The notes below the pieces were generated by a model. It was not told the origin of the DNA. It searched no databases and was given only the letters and a program-made list of their open reading frames with translations. From assembly GCF_900105155.1 (NCBI RefSeq), contig NZ_LT629762.1, positions 3,656,501 to 3,720,500 of the forward strand: a stretch of 64,000 bases of DNA, given 5' to 3'. Shown in pieces: positions 8,807 to 17,668 of the stretch. A program made the position numbers and the translations under genes. The stretch is from Pseudomonas prosekii (lineage in GTDB: Bacteria > Pseudomonadota > Gammaproteobacteria > Pseudomonadales > Pseudomonadaceae). The number at the start of each line of letters is the position of its first letter. Position 1 is the first letter of the stretch.

Positions 8807-9262
8807 TCAGACGAAACACAGCGACAGCGGTTCGGCGATATAGGCCGGTTTATCCGAGCCTTCTATCTCAAGGGTCGCCGTGGCTTTGAGCAGCCATTGG
8901 CCGGGTTTTTTCTCGGTGACATCCGTCAGTTCGACCTTCAGTCGCACCTTCGAATTGACCTTGACCGGCTGGATGAACCGCACGCTGTCCAAGCCATAGT
9001 TGACGACCATCTTCAAACCTTCCGGCAGGATCAGGATGTCTTCCATCAGTTTGGGGATCAGCGACAGCGACAGGAAACCGTGGGCGATGGTGCTGCCAAA
9101 TGGCGTTTGCGCGGCTTTGACCGGGTCGACGTGAATGAACTGATAATCCCCGGTGGCTTCGGCGAACAGGTTGATCCGCTCCTGATCGATGGTGAGCCAT
9201 TCGGAACATCCGAGTTCCTTGCCGACATAATCTTTGAGCTCTGCAACGGGAACATAGGGCAT
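8807..9262 (-). CDS. phaJ: MaoC-like (R)-specific enoyl-CoA hydratase, PhaJ4 type
   Basis: A 151-residue single hot-dog-fold hydratase. It adds water to trans-2-enoyl-CoA to give (R)-3-hydroxyacyl-CoA and so can feed beta-oxidation intermediates into polyhydroxyalkanoate synthesis. The hydratase-2 signature is seen as AEATGDYQFIHVDPVKA with the catalytic Asp and His, followed by TIAHGFLSLSL. The start MPYVPVAELKDYVGKELG is fixed by a strong AAGGAGAG site. An in-frame upstream start at 9331 has no such site. The gene corresponds to the PA4015 (phaJ4) position. Confidence 0.85.
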   Translation of the reverse strand: MPYVPVAELKDYVGKELGCSEWLTIDQERINLFAEATGDYQFIHVDPVKAAQTPFGSTIAHGFLSLSLIPKLMEDILILPEGLKMVVNYGLDSVRFIQPVKVNSKVRLKVELTDVTEKKPGQWLLKATATLEIEGSDKPAYIAEPLSLCFV

Positions 9263-9408
9263 TGAGACTCTCCTTGGGTTCATCGATTTTATAGTTTTGA
9301 GGTGGGCGGCTCGGGCCTCCCTGTGAACCACTTTAGATCAACATGGCATTTTGCTCCGGTCAACTGACCATGCTTTTGGCGAATGCCGGTCTATAGCCCC
9401 GGCGTGCT

Positions 9409-9414
9409 TATAAT
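9409..9414 (+). promoter_or_regulatory. -10 element (TATAAT) upstream of cidA
   Basis: A perfect TATAAT, 42 bp before the cidA start, with no convincing -35 at 17 bp. A GGGAGGGGC purine run follows in the leader. Confidence 0.4.
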
Positions 9415-9456
9415 GCCGGGCCCCTGCTGGGAGGGGCGAGTTGCGGGAGATGCCGG

Positions 9457-9819
9457 ATGTTGCTACGTGGCCTGACCTGGCTGGTGCTGTTCCAATTGCT
9501 GGGCACAGCCATCAACCACCTGTTTTTGCCGGTGCTGCCGGGGCCGATTATCGGCCTGCTGCTGTTGCTGGTGTTCCTGATTTGCCGTGGCGAAGTCGGT
9601 GAGCCGCTGAACCTCGCCGCCAGCAGTCTGCTGCGCTATCTGCCATTGCTGCTGGTGCCGCCAGCGGTCGGGGTGATGGTCTACGCCAAGGACATTGCCG
9701 CGGATTTCTGGGCGATTACCGGTGCCCTGGTGTTGTCGCTGGTGTTGTCGATGGCCTTCGTCGGCGTGCTGATGCAGCGCATGGTCAAGCGCCGCGCGCA
9801 CCACGAGGAGCGTCCATGA
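9457..9819 (+). CDS. cidA: CidA/LrgA-family holin-like membrane protein
   Basis: A 120-residue inner-membrane protein with four hydrophobic segments and the family motif LPGPIIGLLLLLVFL. CidA-type proteins resemble phage holins and are linked to murein hydrolase control, overflow metabolism and cell lysis. It ends KRRAHHEERP, a basic cytoplasmic tail. The stop overlaps the cidB start (ATGA), so the pair is translationally coupled. Pseudomonads carry two such pairs; this position matches PA4014/PA4013. Confidence 0.85.
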   Translation: MLLRGLTWLVLFQLLGTAINHLFLPVLPGPIIGLLLLLVFLICRGEVGEPLNLAASSLLRYLPLLLVPPAVGVMVYAKDIAADFWAITGALVLSLVLSMAFVGVLMQRMVKRRAHHEERP

Positions 9820-10532
9820 TTGTCGATTGGCAGGGCGCCGTGGATTCGGTGATTCATCATCCGTTGTTCGGCATCGGTATCACGCTCGGCGCTTATCAAC
9901 TGGTGCTCGCGGCGTTCGAGAAAACCCGCTGGATGTTCCTGCAACCGGTGCTGGTCTCGATGTTGTTGGTGATCGGCGTGCTGCTGCTTTGCGGCGTGAC
10001 CTACGCCGAGTACCGCAAGAGCACCGAGATCCTCAGTATTCTGCTCGGGCCGGCCACGGTGGCGCTGGCGGTGCCGCTGTATCTGAACCTGCGGCGCATT
10101 CGGCAGTTGTTCTGGCCGATATTTACTACGCTGGTGATAGGCGGAGTGGTGGCCACGGGCATGGGTGTGTTGCTCGGCTGGAGCTTTGGCGCCGAGCACA
10201 TGATCCTGATGACCATGGCGCCAAAATCGGTGACTTCGCCGATTGCCATGCTGGTCGCCGAGCAGATCGGTGGCGTCGCGGCGCTGGCAGCGGTGTTTGT
10301 GCTGATCACCGGGGTAATCGGGGCGATTTTTGGACCGAGTCTTTTGACTCGCCTTGGTGTCCATAGCCCAGAGGCGCGCGGTATGGCGCTGGGCATGACC
10401 GCCCACGCCGTCGGCACTTCGGTGGCCCTGCAGGAAAGTGAAGAATGCGGCGCCTTCGCGGCGCTGGCGATGAGTCTGATGGGCGTGGCCACGGCGGTTT
10501 TCCTGCCGTTGGCGGTGTCGATGGTGGTGTAA
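9816..10532 (+). CDS. cidB: CidB/LrgB-family membrane protein
   Basis: A 238-residue polytopic inner-membrane partner of CidA. Family segments visible are PATVALAVPLYLNLRRI, APKSVTSPIAMLVAEQIGG and GMTAHAVGTSVALQESEECGAFAALAMSL. It probably acts with CidA in export of small metabolites and in murein hydrolase control. Its start is inside the cidA stop, and it is followed at 10 bp by the LON-N gene. Confidence 0.85.
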   Translation: MIVDWQGAVDSVIHHPLFGIGITLGAYQLVLAAFEKTRWMFLQPVLVSMLLVIGVLLLCGVTYAEYRKSTEILSILLGPATVALAVPLYLNLRRIRQLFWPIFTTLVIGGVVATGMGVLLGWSFGAEHMILMTMAPKSVTSPIAMLVAEQIGGVAALAAVFVLITGVIGAIFGPSLLTRLGVHSPEARGMALGMTAHAVGTSVALQESEECGAFAALAMSLMGVATAVFLPLAVSMVV

Positions 10533-10542
10533 GGAAATGTCT

Positions 10543-11133
10543 ATGAGTTTGCCGCTTTTTCCGCTGAACACGGTGTTGTTTCCGGGTTGTATCCTCGATC
10601 TGCAGATTTTCGAGGCGCGCTACCTGGACATGATCGGCCGCTGCATGAAACAGGGCAGCGGCTTCGGCGTGGTCTGCCTCCTCGATGGCGAGGAAGTCGG
10701 AATCGCCCCGACCGGTTATGCGCTGGTCGGCTGTGAAGCGCTGATCACCGATTTCAAGCAACAGGACAACGGCCTGCTGGGGATTCGCGTGCAGGGCGGG
10801 CGGCGTTTCCAGGTATTGCGCGCCGAAGTGCAGCGCGACAACCTGACCCTGGCCGACGTCGAATGGCTGGAAGATGAGCCGGAGCAACCGTTGCAGGACG
10901 AAGACGCCGATCTGGTGGCGCTGCTCAAAGCGCTCGCCGAGCATCCGATGGTCGAGGCGCTGAACATGGGCACCGAGGCCACCGGGCAACAGTCTTTGGC
11001 CAACCAGCTGGCTTATCTGCTGCCATTCGCCGAAGTCGACAAGATCAACCTGCTGCAACTCGACGATCCGCAGCAAAGGCTGGATGCGATTCAAGCGTTG
11101 CTGGATGAGTTGCAAGGCGAGTTGTTTGCCTGA
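10543..11133 (+). CDS. LON peptidase N-terminal (substrate-binding) domain protein
   Basis: A 196-residue stand-alone LON-N (PUA-like) domain without the ATPase or protease parts of Lon. It starts MSLPLFPLNTVLFPGCILDL and has the family segment LQIFEARYLDMIGRC. Proposed roles are substrate recruitment or nucleic-acid binding, but none is established. ATG at 10543 was preferred to 10537 because AAGGA at 10531-10535 is then 7 bp away. It is cotranscribed with cidAB and ends at a strong terminator. Confidence 0.8.
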   Translation: MSLPLFPLNTVLFPGCILDLQIFEARYLDMIGRCMKQGSGFGVVCLLDGEEVGIAPTGYALVGCEALITDFKQQDNGLLGIRVQGGRRFQVLRAEVQRDNLTLADVEWLEDEPEQPLQDEDADLVALLKALAEHPMVEALNMGTEATGQQSLANQLAYLLPFAEVDKINLLQLDDPQQRLDAIQALLDELQGELFA

Positions 11134-11177
11134 ATCGCAATGAGATTTTTATCAGCGCTACCTGTTGGCGCGTTTAT

Positions 11178-11215
11178 GAAAAAGCCCCGGATGATTAATT
11201 GTCCGGGGCTTTTTA
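11178..11215 (+). terminator. intrinsic terminator after the cidAB-LON-N operon
   Basis: AAAAAGCCCCGGA, a 9-nt loop and GTCCGGGGCTTTTTA: a GC-rich stem flanked by A and T runs, so it may work in both directions. It marks the left border of the two-gene unknown cassette. Confidence 0.9.
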
Positions 11216-11339
11216 TTTGAGTTAGTTGTATTTTGAATTAACTGGTCTACTTTGCCAGTATTGTCACTGGGGCGTCAGGTCTTTAGTTTTCCAGTTGCTC
11301 GCGGAGGGCGAGTCAATCAAAAACTACAAGGACGTTATC

Positions 11340-11555
11340 ATGACGCTGTATGAAGATGAATATGCTTTCTGGGATGACATTGTAGGTCGCTACTTGTTGA
11401 AAGTTGCGTCCACCGATCACAACCTGACTCATATTATTGAAGGCGCCGGTTTCTATGCCGACTCGATGGTGCTTGAGCGCCGCAAGCGCAAGCGCAGCAA
11501 GTTGCCCGTTGCCGAGGTTGCTGTCGCTAGAGATGCAGCCGCGTCGGGCGCGTAA
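11340..11555 (+). CDS. small protein of unknown function (71 aa)
   Basis: Begins MTLYEDEYAFWDDIVGRYLL after a clear AAGGA site at about 11328, which is why the in-frame start at 11226 was rejected. The N-terminal half is acidic and aromatic. A basic patch ERRKRKRSK lies near residues 45-53 and the tail is Ala-rich. No signal peptide or membrane segment is seen, and no family is recognised. Base composition is more AT-rich than the flanking genes, and the gene lies with the next one between two terminators, which suggests a later-acquired pair. Confidence 0.6.
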   Translation: MTLYEDEYAFWDDIVGRYLLKVASTDHNLTHIIEGAGFYADSMVLERRKRKRSKLPVAEVAVARDAAASGA

Positions 11556-11650
11556 AGGCTTGCTGTTTTGTCTGCACAGGCGGCCAGTTTTCCAAGTGCG
11601 CGATGGCGCACACAGCGGGTTGCTGAATTTAATATGAGTTGGATGGTTAT

Positions 11651-12229
11651 ATGTCGATTGAAAATAATAATAGTGCGTTTATGGCAAATCTCTATGTCAA
11701 TGGATTGCCGGTGGTGCTGAACCAGCAGCGGCTGGAGCAGCGGTTGCAAGATCCGCGCATTACCCGGCGTGAACGTCTGGATGTTGAAGTTGCGCTGGTG
11801 GACAGAAACGCAACAAGTTATCTGACCGTGGCCGATCATGAAGATGAAACTCCGTTGCTGCTGAAGTTTGCGTTGCAAGGCCGAGGGTATGTGCTGAGGA
11901 CGGTTCTGCGCGGGGCTTACGACGGGTTTTATATAACGATCGAGGGTGGCACGCATCACTTGTCGGTAAGTGATACTGCCGGGGCCAGCTATTTTTCAAT
12001 CAGCAAACATGCGGTGGAAAATGCGAAATTCGACGACCTTCAAGCAGGTCCGGCTTATGTGCAGTTGGTCAGCAAGCGCAATGGCGAAGCTGTCTACATG
12101 GCAAATAACGGCGGGAAGAAATATTTCATGGATGTTGATCCCAATCCTACCGGTCACGACGCCTTCAACCACGCGCCGGTGTCGTTTGTTTTAAAACTGG
12201 TCGATCAATCCGCGCCCGCCGACCAATGA
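11651..12229 (+). CDS. protein of unknown function (192 aa), beta-rich
   Basis: Begins MSIENNNSAFMANLYVNGLP. An in-frame ATG at 11639 is possible but has no better ribosome site. The sequence alternates short hydrophobic strands with turns (YVLRTVLRGAYDGFYITIEGG, SYFSISKHAVENAKF, AVYMANNGGKKYFMDVDP), compatible with an all-beta fold such as a trefoil or lectin-like domain; this is only a pattern judgement. There is no signal peptide, membrane helix or catalytic motif. It is AT-rich relative to its surroundings, starts 95 bp after the 71-aa gene and ends at its own terminator. Confidence 0.65.
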   Translation: MSIENNNSAFMANLYVNGLPVVLNQQRLEQRLQDPRITRRERLDVEVALVDRNATSYLTVADHEDETPLLLKFALQGRGYVLRTVLRGAYDGFYITIEGGTHHLSVSDTAGASYFSISKHAVENAKFDDLQAGPAYVQLVSKRNGEAVYMANNGGKKYFMDVDPNPTGHDAFNHAPVSFVLKLVDQSAPADQ

Positions 12230-12267
12230 AAAAAGCGCCATCGGTTGAATCTGCCGATGGCGCTTTT
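12230..12267 (+). terminator. intrinsic terminator after the unknown pair
   Basis: AAAAGCGCCATCGG, a 9-nt loop and CCGATGGCGCTTTT start right at the stop of the 192-aa gene. The symmetrical A and T runs could also serve the converging DedA-PAP2 gene. Confidence 0.9.
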
Positions 12268-12298
12268 GCGTGGACCGCTGATACACGTCGCGCAGCGT

Positions 12299-13624
12299 CT
12301 AGTACGCGTAGCGCAGCATCGCGTGCGGCAAATGGCGCAGGGCGAAGAAGGCGAACAGCGCCAGCATCGACGGCAATATCAGCCACCAGACCCTGAAAGG
12401 CATGGCGTTCAGCGAGGTGCGCCGTTGGCTCAGCCACAGACTGGCGGCGCACACGCACGCGGCGAGCATCGCGCCGGCCAGTACATCGGTCGGCCAATGC
12501 GCGCCCAGATAAACGCGCGACAAGGCAATCGACAGCGCCGGCAGGCAAGCAATGAACAGCCAGGTCAGGCGCATTCGCGGTGGTTGGCCGCGACCGGCGA
12601 GCACCGCGAGCACCAGAAACAGCGCAAAAGCCCCCGAGGCGTGGCCGCTGGGCATGCTGTAGCTGGTCAACGGATCGCTCAACACTTCCGGGCGCACGCG
12701 GGCGAAAAACAGCTTGCTCCCGGTGTTGGCCAGCGCCGTGGATAACAGCGCACCGCCGGCGAAAATCGCCTGGCGCCATTGCCGCGTCAGCACCAGCAAA
12801 ATGGTCAGCAGGGCGCTGAACATCAGCATGTTGCGGAACTCACCGATCAGCGTGAACGTCACCGCGATTTCATCGATCATCGGGTTGCGATGTTCCTGCA
12901 CCAGCGCCATCAGGCCTTGGTCGAGCGCGGTCAGGTACGGATAACCGATGAACAAGCCGAACAAAATCGCCACGCCGAGGCTGGCAATATAAGCGCTGGC
13001 GTGACGATGCCGGCGCAGGCTGCTGGTGACGCTGATGCCGATCATCACCGCGATGCTGCCGGCGACAATTCCTGCCTGCGGCCAGAAACCTTCCGGCAAC
13101 GGCAAGCGCAGCGCCGCCCCGGTGGCCCAGCCGGGCAGCAGATAGGCGATGCTCCAACCGGCGGCGGCCAGCAGGCTGACGGCGGCGAAGCGCGGGAAGG
13201 GCATGTCGAACATCCCGGCGACCATCGGCAGCATGGGCCGCAGCGGGCCGATGAACCGGCCGACCAGCAGGCTGGCGATGCCGTAGCGCTGAAAGTACGC
13301 CTCGGCGCCGGCGATCCATTCCGGGTGATGGCGCAAACCCGGCAGGCGCCTGATGTTCTGGTGGAAGTGGCGGCCGAGGAAGTACGACACGACGTCGCCG
13401 AGGATCCCGCCGAGGAAGCCCAGCAACAGCGTTTCCCCCAACGACAGCGCACCGCTGCCGGCCAGCACGGCCACGGCAAACAGCAAAACCGTGCCCGGTA
13501 CGATGAGTCCGGCAATCGCCAGGCATTCCACGCAGGCCACGATAAACACGGCAGCGGCCAGCCACTGCGGATTGACTGTCAACCAGCCGGTGATGCTATC
13601 GAGCCATGGGCCCATACCTGCCAC
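12299..13624 (-). CDS. DedA-PAP2 fusion: membrane protein with lipid-phosphatase domain
   Basis: A 441-residue polytopic membrane protein with two recognisable halves. Residues 1-210 are DedA/SNARE-associated (VACVECLAIAGLIVPGTVLL; VGRFIGPLRPMLPMVAGMF), a family now linked to lipid carrier scrambling. Residues about 220-435 are a PAP2 phosphatase with all three motifs: KLFFARVRPE, PSGHASG and SRVYLGAHWPTDV. The likely substrate is a lipid phosphate such as undecaprenyl pyrophosphate or phosphatidic acid, with the active site on the periplasmic side. Fusion of flippase-like and phosphatase modules suggests coupled dephosphorylation and return of a carrier lipid; that is inference. Confidence 0.85.
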   Translation of the reverse strand: MAGMGPWLDSITGWLTVNPQWLAAAVFIVACVECLAIAGLIVPGTVLLFAVAVLAGSGALSLGETLLLGFLGGILGDVVSYFLGRHFHQNIRRLPGLRHHPEWIAGAEAYFQRYGIASLLVGRFIGPLRPMLPMVAGMFDMPFPRFAAVSLLAAAGWSIAYLLPGWATGAALRLPLPEGFWPQAGIVAGSIAVMIGISVTSSLRRHRHASAYIASLGVAILFGLFIGYPYLTALDQGLMALVQEHRNPMIDEIAVTFTLIGEFRNMLMFSALLTILLVLTRQWRQAIFAGGALLSTALANTGSKLFFARVRPEVLSDPLTSYSMPSGHASGAFALFLVLAVLAGRGQPPRMRLTWLFIACLPALSIALSRVYLGAHWPTDVLAGAMLAACVCAASLWLSQRRTSLNAMPFRVWWLILPSMLALFAFFALRHLPHAMLRYAY

Positions 13625-13669
13625 TCCATTGAATGTTCAATTCATGCGATCTACAAAACACCACCGACC

Positions 13670-13762
13670 CCTGTGGGAGCGAGCTTGCTCGCGATAGCGG
13701 CGTGTCAGACGACTTCATTTCGTCTATTAGTCCGCCATCGCGAGCAAGCTCGCTCCCACAGG
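13670..13762. repeat. REP palindrome pair, family A copy 3
   Basis: Arms 13670-13695 and 13737-13762 are exact inverted 26-bp copies. They lie between the start of the DedA-PAP2 gene and the stop of the upstream glycosylase gene. Confidence 0.9.
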
Positions 13763-13775
13763 GATTAGCTGTGAT

Positions 13776-14474
13776 TCAAGACAATAAAAAATAATCGCGA
13801 CCTTCGACCTGCCCCCGTCGCAGCGGGTTCCGCGTGCAGTACGGCGCATACGCCGCGTCCACGAAGCGGTACATCAAATGCTCATCCCGCCCCAGGGGAA
13901 TGCCCAATCGCGTGGTTTGGATAATGTTTGCCGGCGTCGCCCCAACGTCCTCCACCAGCAACATTTCATGATCAAAACGCTTGGCGTCCCACATTGGCAC
14001 TTTCAATCCCAGTGCCTTGCACAGCAACGTCTGGCCGGCGCAGAGCTTCTGCGACGGGCGCGGGCGGCCGCTGGCATCGGGGTTGTTCAAGAGCATTTGC
14101 GCGAGCGCCGCCGGGCCGCTCAATTCATCGACCCATGGGTACGCGGATTTGATCAGCACGGCGTTGCCCGGGCCTTGCGCGCTGAAGTTCAGCGAATCGC
14201 CGCCACGCGCGTAATACATATAGATGTGCCCGCCATCCAGAAACAAAGCCTTACGCTTTTCTGTGTAGCCCAGCGAGGCATGGCTGCCTTTTTCGTCGAA
14301 GTAATACGCTTCGGTTTCAATAATTCGCGCGCTCAGCCACAGATCACCGACCCGATGGCGGATGACTTTGCCGAGTAAATCCCGGGCCAGCGTTTGCGCG
14401 TCGCGGTCGAAAAAAGCGTCCGGCAACCCCGTAGGCAGGGGGGATGCAGAAGCGCGAACAGTCAGGTTGGACAT
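13776..14474 (-). CDS. mpg: 3-methyladenine DNA glycosylase (AAG/MPG type)
   Basis: A 232-residue base-excision enzyme that removes alkylated and deaminated purines from DNA. The AAG-family signature is clear: ARDLLGKVIRH, ARIIETEAYYFDEKGSHAS (catalytic Glu in ETEAY) and GGHIYMYYARGGDSLNFSA. It ends KRFDHEMLLVEDVGAT ... RNPLRRGQVEGRDYFLLS. It starts at ATG 14474, divergent from proA. Confidence 0.9.
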   Translation of the reverse strand: MSNLTVRASASPLPTGLPDAFFDRDAQTLARDLLGKVIRHRVGDLWLSARIIETEAYYFDEKGSHASLGYTEKRKALFLDGGHIYMYYARGGDSLNFSAQGPGNAVLIKSAYPWVDELSGPAALAQMLLNNPDASGRPRPSQKLCAGQTLLCKALGLKVPMWDAKRFDHEMLLVEDVGATPANIIQTTRLGIPLGRDEHLMYRFVDAAYAPYCTRNPLRRGQVEGRDYFLLS

Positions 14475-14651
14475 GATGAACGGCGTTTATCAAGGCTGAT
14501 TGAGCGGCGATGATAACAATTTGCAGCTTAATCACGGCTGAACGTCGGCAATTTGCGCTCCATTTCGACCATCCGCCCGTCACCGCTGTTAGTCAGGGGA
14601 CACGACAGCTATAATCTGCCGCTTTCATCTTTGCCAAGACCCCATCCGACA

Positions 14652-15923
14652 ATGACTGAGTCCGTCCTCGACTACATGACCCGCCTGGGTCGCGCTGCCC
14701 GCGAAGCGTCGCGCATCATCGGCCGTGCCAGCACCGCGCAGAAAAACCGCGCGTTGCAGGCTGCTGCCAATGCGCTGGACGCTGCGCGCGACGAGCTGAC
14801 GACGGCCAATGAGCTGGACCTGGCCGCCGGTCGCGCCAATGGTCTGGAAGCAGCATTGCTCGAACGTCTGGCGCTGACCCCGGCGCGCATCGACAGCATG
14901 ATCGTCGGTTTGCGCCAGGTTGCGGCGCTGCCGGACCCGGTCGGTGCGATCCGCGACATGAGCTTTCGTCCGTCGGGGATTCAGGTCGGCAAAATGCGCG
15001 TGCCGCTGGGCGTGATCGGGATCATCTACGAATCGCGGCCGAACGTGACCATCGACGCCGCCAGCCTGTGCCTGAAGTCGGGTAACGCGACGATCCTGCG
15101 CGGCGGCTCCGAAGCGATCAACTCCAACCGCGCCATCGCCGCGTGCATCCAGCGCGGTCTTGCCGCAGCCGAGCTGCCGGCCGCCGTGGTGCAAGTGGTC
15201 GAAACCACCGACCGTGCCGCCGTCGGCGCGCTGATCACCATGCCCGAGTACGTCGACGTCATCGTCCCGCGCGGTGGCAAAGGCTTGATCGAACGGGTCA
15301 GCCGCGACGCGCGTGTGCCGGTGATCAAGCATCTGGACGGCATTTGCCACGTTTACGTGAGTGCCCACGCCGATCTGCCGAAAGCCCAGCGCATCGCTTT
15401 TAATGCCAAAACCTACCGTTATGGCATTTGCGGCGCGATGGAGACATTGCTCGTGGATCAAATCGTTGCCAAAGATTTACTGCCGTTGATGGCTGCCCAG
15501 TTCCGCGAAAAAGGCGTCGAGCTGCGCGGTTGCGAGCGCACGCGGGCAATCGTTGATGTGCTGGCCGCGACCGAAGAAGACTGGAACACCGAATACCTCG
15601 CGCCGATCCTGTCGATCCGCGTAGTCAACGGGCTCGACCAGGCGATCGAGCACATTAACCGGCATGGCTCGCATCACACCGATTCGATCGTCAGCGAAAA
15701 CCTCGCCGAGACCCGGCGTTTTGTCGCTGAAGTGGACTCCTCGTCGGTGATGATCAACACGCCGACCTGCTTCGCCGATGGCTTTGAATACGGATTGGGT
15801 GCCGAGATTGGCATTTCTACTGATAAGCTGCACGCCCGCGGCCCGGTCGGCCTCGAAGGGTTGACCTGCGAGAAGTACATCGTGGTCGGTGACGGCCAGT
15901 TGCGCGGACAGGAGTCGGTCTGA
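14652..15923 (+). CDS. proA: gamma-glutamyl phosphate reductase
   Basis: Second enzyme of proline synthesis, reducing gamma-glutamyl phosphate to glutamate semialdehyde with NADPH. It has 423 residues, normal length. It begins [20 protein letters not shown], which selects the ATG at 14652 over an in-frame start 99 bp upstream. The nucleophilic Cys is in [13 protein letters not shown] at about residue 260; [21 protein letters not shown] and [20 protein letters not shown] are also family marks. No proB is adjacent, as usual in pseudomonads. nadD begins 2 bp after its stop. Confidence 0.95.
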   Translation: MTESVLDYMTRLGRAAREASRIIGRASTAQKNRALQAAANALDAARDELTTANELDLAAGRANGLEAALLERLALTPARIDSMIVGLRQVAALPDPVGAIRDMSFRPSGIQVGKMRVPLGVIGIIYESRPNVTIDAASLCLKSGNATILRGGSEAINSNRAIAACIQRGLAAAELPAAVVQVVETTDRAAVGALITMPEYVDVIVPRGGKGLIERVSRDARVPVIKHLDGICHVYVSAHADLPKAQRIAFNAKTYRYGICGAMETLLVDQIVAKDLLPLMAAQFREKGVELRGCERTRAIVDVLAATEEDWNTEYLAPILSIRVVNGLDQAIEHINRHGSHHTDSIVSENLAETRRFVAEVDSSSVMINTPTCFADGFEYGLGAEIGISTDKLHARGPVGLEGLTCEKYIVVGDGQLRGQESV

Positions 15924-15924
15924 C

Positions 15925-16614
15925 TTGGCCGACCTCGACCCGTCAGCCCCGGACATTCCCGGTGAGGCTGGGCCTCGGCGCATTGGCGTGCTGGGCGGAA
16001 CGTTCGACCCGGTGCACATCGGCCATTTGCGCGGTGCGCTGGAAGTCGCCGAATACCTGGGCCTCGATGAGCTGCGACTGACACCCAGTGCCAGGCCGCC
16101 TCATCGGAGCACGCCGCAAGTGTCGGCGCAGGACCGGCTGGCGATGGTCGAGTGCGCGGTGGCCGGTGTGGCGCCGTTGGTGGTGGACGCCCGCGAATTG
16201 CAGCGGGACAAACCGTCCTACACTATCGATACCCTGGAGCTGATGCGTGCCGAGATGGCCGCAGACACCCAGGTTTTTCTACTTTTGGGCTGGGACGCAT
16301 TTTGCGGCCTGCCCACTTGGCATCGCTGGGAAGAGTTGCTCCAGCATTGCCACATCCTGGTGCTGCAACGCCCGGATGCCGACAGCGAACCGCCGGATGC
16401 CTTGCGCAATCTGTTGGCGGCGCGCTCGGTGAGCGACCCGCTGGCCCTCAAAGGGCCGAGCGGACAGATTGCATTCGTCTGGCAGACGCCGCTCGCGGTA
16501 TCCGCCACCCAGATCCGTCAACTGCTGGCCAGCGGTAAGTCGGTACGTTTCCTGGTGCCTGACGCGGTCCTGGCCTACATCGATGCGCACGGTCTGTACC
16601 GTGCGTCGAACTGA
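15925..16614 (+). CDS. nadD: nicotinate-nucleotide adenylyltransferase
   Basis: Converts nicotinate mononucleotide plus ATP to deamido-NAD. The nucleotidyltransferase signature [14 protein letters not shown] is near residue 30, and TPSARPPHR and [21 protein letters not shown] follow. No ATG lies near the motif. A TTG at 15925 with GGAG about 10 bp upstream gives a 229-residue protein and abuts proA; an in-frame start at 15889 inside proA is less likely. The short N-terminal extension ([19 protein letters not shown]) is not catalytic. Confidence 0.9.
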   Translation: MADLDPSAPDIPGEAGPRRIGVLGGTFDPVHIGHLRGALEVAEYLGLDELRLTPSARPPHRSTPQVSAQDRLAMVECAVAGVAPLVVDARELQRDKPSYTIDTLELMRAEMAADTQVFLLLGWDAFCGLPTWHRWEELLQHCHILVLQRPDADSEPPDALRNLLAARSVSDPLALKGPSGQIAFVWQTPLAVSATQIRQLLASGKSVRFLVPDAVLAYIDAHGLYRASN

Positions 16615-16618
16615 AAAA

Positions 16619-16660
16619 GGGCGCGCTTCAACCCACGTGAACGCGTGAACCGAAGCGCCC
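16619..16660 (+). promoter_or_regulatory. hairpin between nadD and rsfS
   Basis: GGGCGCGCTTC (16619-16629) can pair with GAAGCGCCC (16652-16660) with a 2-nt bulge. There is no T-run behind it, so it is more likely an mRNA-processing or attenuation structure than a full terminator. Confidence 0.4.
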
Positions 16661-16686
16661 GAACATACGAGCAAAACGAGTTTTAT

Positions 16687-17181
16687 ATGACGAACAAAGA
16701 CGTAACTAAAGTAAAACGCAAAGGCACGTTCAAGAGCGCTCCGCTGCCTGAGCCGGTATTGACTACCGAGCCGCTGAAGGGTGACGCGCTGGTCCAGGTT
16801 GCCGTTGCAGCTCTGGAAGACGTCAAGGGCCAGGACATCCAGGTCATCGACGTTCGCGAAAAGCAGAGCATCACTGACTACATGATCATCGCCACCGGTA
16901 CGTCCAACCGCCAGATCGGCGCGATGCTCGACAAGGTTCGCGAAGCCGTCAAAGCCCTGGGCGTCAAGCCACTGGGTGAAGAAGGCAAGGGCGACAGCGA
17001 CTGGGTCCTGCTTGATATGGACGACGTGATCGTGCACATGATGACCGCCTCGGCCCGTCAGTTCTACGACCTCGAGCGTCTGTGGGCCGGTGCCGAGCAG
17101 AGCCGTTCTGCCAGCGCTGCTCACCACAGCCCGGAAAACACCCACGAGCATTTCACCAAGCTCAACAAAGACCAGTTGTAA
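16687..17181 (+). CDS. rsfS: ribosomal silencing factor RsfS
   Basis: Binds L14 on the large ribosomal subunit and blocks subunit joining in starvation. The core domain runs from about residue 38 (ALVQVAVAALEDVKGQDIQVIDV) through DYMIIATGTSNRQIGAMLDKV to DWVLLDMDDVIVHMM and FYDLERLW. The protein is 164 residues with a basic N-terminal extension (MTNKDVTKVKRKGTF) and a His-rich tail, both beyond the roughly 105-residue core seen in E. coli. ATG 16687 was chosen over 16645. It is followed at 9 bp by rlmH, a conserved pair. Confidence 0.92.
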   Translation: MTNKDVTKVKRKGTFKSAPLPEPVLTTEPLKGDALVQVAVAALEDVKGQDIQVIDVREKQSITDYMIIATGTSNRQIGAMLDKVREAVKALGVKPLGEEGKGDSDWVLLDMDDVIVHMMTASARQFYDLERLWAGAEQSRSASAAHHSPENTHEHFTKLNKDQL

Positions 17182-17190
17182 GGGACCGCT

Positions 17191-17658
17191 GTGCGACTGC
17201 GACTGATCGCCGTCGGTTCACGCATGCCGAAATGGGTGGAAGAAGGCTGGCATGAATATGCCAAGCGTCTTCCGTCCGAGCTGGCGCTGGAACTGGTGGA
17301 AATTCCGCTCAACACCCGTGGCAAAAACGCCGACGTGGCGCGCTTCATCCGTCAGGAGGGCGAAGCCATGCTGGCGAAAGTCGGGCCGAACGAGCGGATT
17401 GTCACCCTCGAAGTCCACGGCAAGCCCTGGAGCACCGAGCAACTGGCGGTCGAACTCGATCGCTGGCGGCTGGATTCGCGCACGGTCAACTTCATGGTTG
17501 GTGGCCCCGAAGGGCTGGCGCCGGAAGTCTGTGCGCGGGCTGACCAGCGCTGGTCGTTGTCGCCGCTGACGTTGCCGCATCCGCTGGTGCGGATTCTCAT
17601 CGGCGAACAGTTGTATCGTGCCTGGACAGTCCTGTCCGGCCACCCTTACCACAAGTAG
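17191..17658 (+). CDS. rlmH: 23S rRNA pseudouridine-1915 N3-methyltransferase
   Basis: A SPOUT methyltransferase of 155 residues acting on helix 69 of 23S rRNA after subunit joining. It starts with GTG ([19 protein letters not shown]) after AGGGA. The SAM knot is visible as [11 protein letters not shown] and [24 protein letters not shown]. Length matches the E. coli enzyme. It is next to rsfS, so two ribosome-maturation factors share a transcript with cell-elongation genes. Confidence 0.95.
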   Translation: MRLRLIAVGSRMPKWVEEGWHEYAKRLPSELALELVEIPLNTRGKNADVARFIRQEGEAMLAKVGPNERIVTLEVHGKPWSTEQLAVELDRWRLDSRTVNFMVGGPEGLAPEVCARADQRWSLSPLTLPHPLVRILIGEQLYRAWTVLSGHPYHK

Positions 17659-17668
17659 CTCTGCCCTC

